A stretch of 6,303 nt of DNA from Bryobacteraceae bacterium (GTDB taxonomy: Bacteria; Acidobacteriota; Terriglobia; Bryobacterales; Bryobacteraceae), in contig JACMLA010000341.1 in assembly GCA_014379815.1 (NCBI GenBank), forward strand, positions 1-6,303, given 5' to 3'. The notes beneath the pieces were generated by a model. The model was not told the origin of the DNA and did no database searches. It worked only from the letters and a program-made list of their open reading frames with translations. Within the stretch, counting starts at the first letter, position 1. The number at the start of each line of letters is the position of its first letter. Below, in pieces: positions 5,595 through 6,303 of this stretch. The translations under genes and the position numbers were made by a program.

Positions 5595-6303
5595 GCGTTC
5601 GCGAAAACTCTGTTGCCCACATATAAGTCGCGACCAGCGACGAGTGACGCCATCTTGCGATCAGCGACAGAGCGCTTCAGCATCCAGAAGCCGCAATCCG
5701 GGTGAACCCAGCCAAGGCGTCCGGGGCCGACTGCATTCTCGATTGTCTCGATCCGGCCCGCTACCTCATCCGGTGTTTCCACCCGGTTCACCTTGACGTC
5801 GATCACGCCCAGACCGAGCGTGATCCGGCGGTCTACGTCGCGAAACGCTTCGAGGTCGCTGGCAGGGCGATGGGCGAGTTCGAGTACGACATGGTCGGCG
5901 TGCAAGGAATTCAGGAATTCGAGCAGTGCCTTCCACTCACCCTTTTGAATTGTCTGGCCGCCATAGTTTCCAAAACACAGGTGTACGGCCTTTTCTCCCG
6001 CGAATGCGTCCAGCACGATATTGATCGCGCGCGCGGCCAGAGGGGCATCAGAAGGATTACCGGGCACGTTTGCTTCGTCTACCTGCAGACACTGGCAAGG
6101 CAGTCCGCGAACCTGCTGTGCCAGCACCTCAGCCAGCGCGATGGTGAGCTCTTCGAAGTCGAGGTAGTGGAGGTCGAGGAGAGTCCGCGCGAGCATGTAG
6201 GGACTAGTGACCGTGAACTTAAAAGGGCCACCCGCGACGGTTGCGGCGCGTTCGCAATCCGAGATGAGGTTGAGCCCGCCTTCCCCAAGAGGACCTTCGA
6301 CCA
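5591..6303 (-). CDS. Cobalamin-independent methionine synthase (MetE C-terminal barrel) family protein, C-terminal part, truncated by window edge
   Basis: The reverse frame is open from the right edge to TGA at 5593-5591, giving 236 residues; the ATG at 6196 is internal, since clear family sequence precedes it (FKFTVTSPYMLARTLLD). Known MetE zinc ligands are His, Cys, Glu and Cys. All four appear here: VHLCFGN (His at 5981-5983, Cys at 5975-5977), VVLELAHR (Glu at 5879-5881) and VHPDCGFW (Cys at 5693-5695). QVDEANVPGNP matches the MetE DEP substrate-side loop. Full MetE moves a methyl group from methyltetrahydrofolate to homocysteine. Short one-barrel relatives of about 340-390 residues are common and may use corrinoid or other methyl donors. 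Which type this is depends on the missing N-terminus. The 3' end overlaps the PL22-like gene, so the two are probably one transcript with its promoter outside the window. Homocysteine as acceptor is not proven by what is visible. Confidence 0.88.
   Translation of the reverse strand, partial: VEGPLGEGGLNLISDCERAATVAGGPFKFTVTSPYMLARTLLDLHYLDFEELTIALAEVLAQQVRGLPCQCLQVDEANVPGNPSDAPLAARAINIVLDAFAGEKAVHLCFGNYGGQTIQKGEWKALLEFLNSLHADHVVLELAHRPASDLEAFRDVDRRITLGLGVIDVKVNRVETPDEVAGRIETIENAVGPGRLGWVHPDCGFWMLKRSVADRKMASLVAGRDLYVGNRVFANA

Noticed and set aside
5591..6196. Methyltransferase starting at ATG 6196
   Set aside because: The same frame stays open to the window edge, and upstream residues match the MetE C-terminal barrel, so the ATG is internal and the gene is truncated by the window.

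Overview
The window is an ordinary, gene-dense piece of a bacterial chromosome. G+C is moderately high, roughly 55-60 % by eye. It has seven protein genes, almost no intergenic space, and no recognisable tRNA, rRNA, CRISPR array, insertion sequence or repeat family. No gene-free stretch exceeds 300 bases; the largest gap is about 60 bp. Protein flavour (a YceH/DUF480 protein, a secreted M28 peptidase, a soluble PAS histidine kinase, a PL22-like propeller and a MetE-barrel protein) would fit an Acidobacteriota-type soil bacterium. That is an impression only, because no taxonomic marker is present.

Layout. (1) Minus strand, 1-657: the N-terminal 219 residues of an ABC-F ATPase, running off the left edge. 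(2) A short divergent gap, 658-720. (3) Plus strand, 721-2768: a secreted M28 metallopeptidase overlapping by one base a YceH (UPF0502) winged-helix protein. (4) After 35 bp with a possible leaderless promoter, plus strand, 2804-4494: a soluble PAS-histidine kinase overlapping by an ATGA junction an alpha/beta hydrolase of the TEX30/KANL3 type. (5) Minus strand, 4467-6303, reading from the right edge: a MetE-type zinc methyltransferase whose stop overlaps (ATGA) the start of an oligogalacturonate-lyase-like (PL22) beta-propeller. That propeller gene converges on the hydrolase gene with a 28-bp tail-to-tail overlap.

How they may work together. Three of the junctions are stop/start overlaps of the kind that couple translation: peptidase-YceH, kinase-hydrolase and methyltransferase-propeller. 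The members of each pair have no established joint pathway, so the pairs are candidate functional associations only. The histidine kinase has no response regulator in view. I see no clear undescribed system here. The items most worth checking are the fully conserved PL22 active-site set in a gene coupled to a methyltransferase, the orphan kinase-hydrolase pair, and the possible leaderless start of the kinase.
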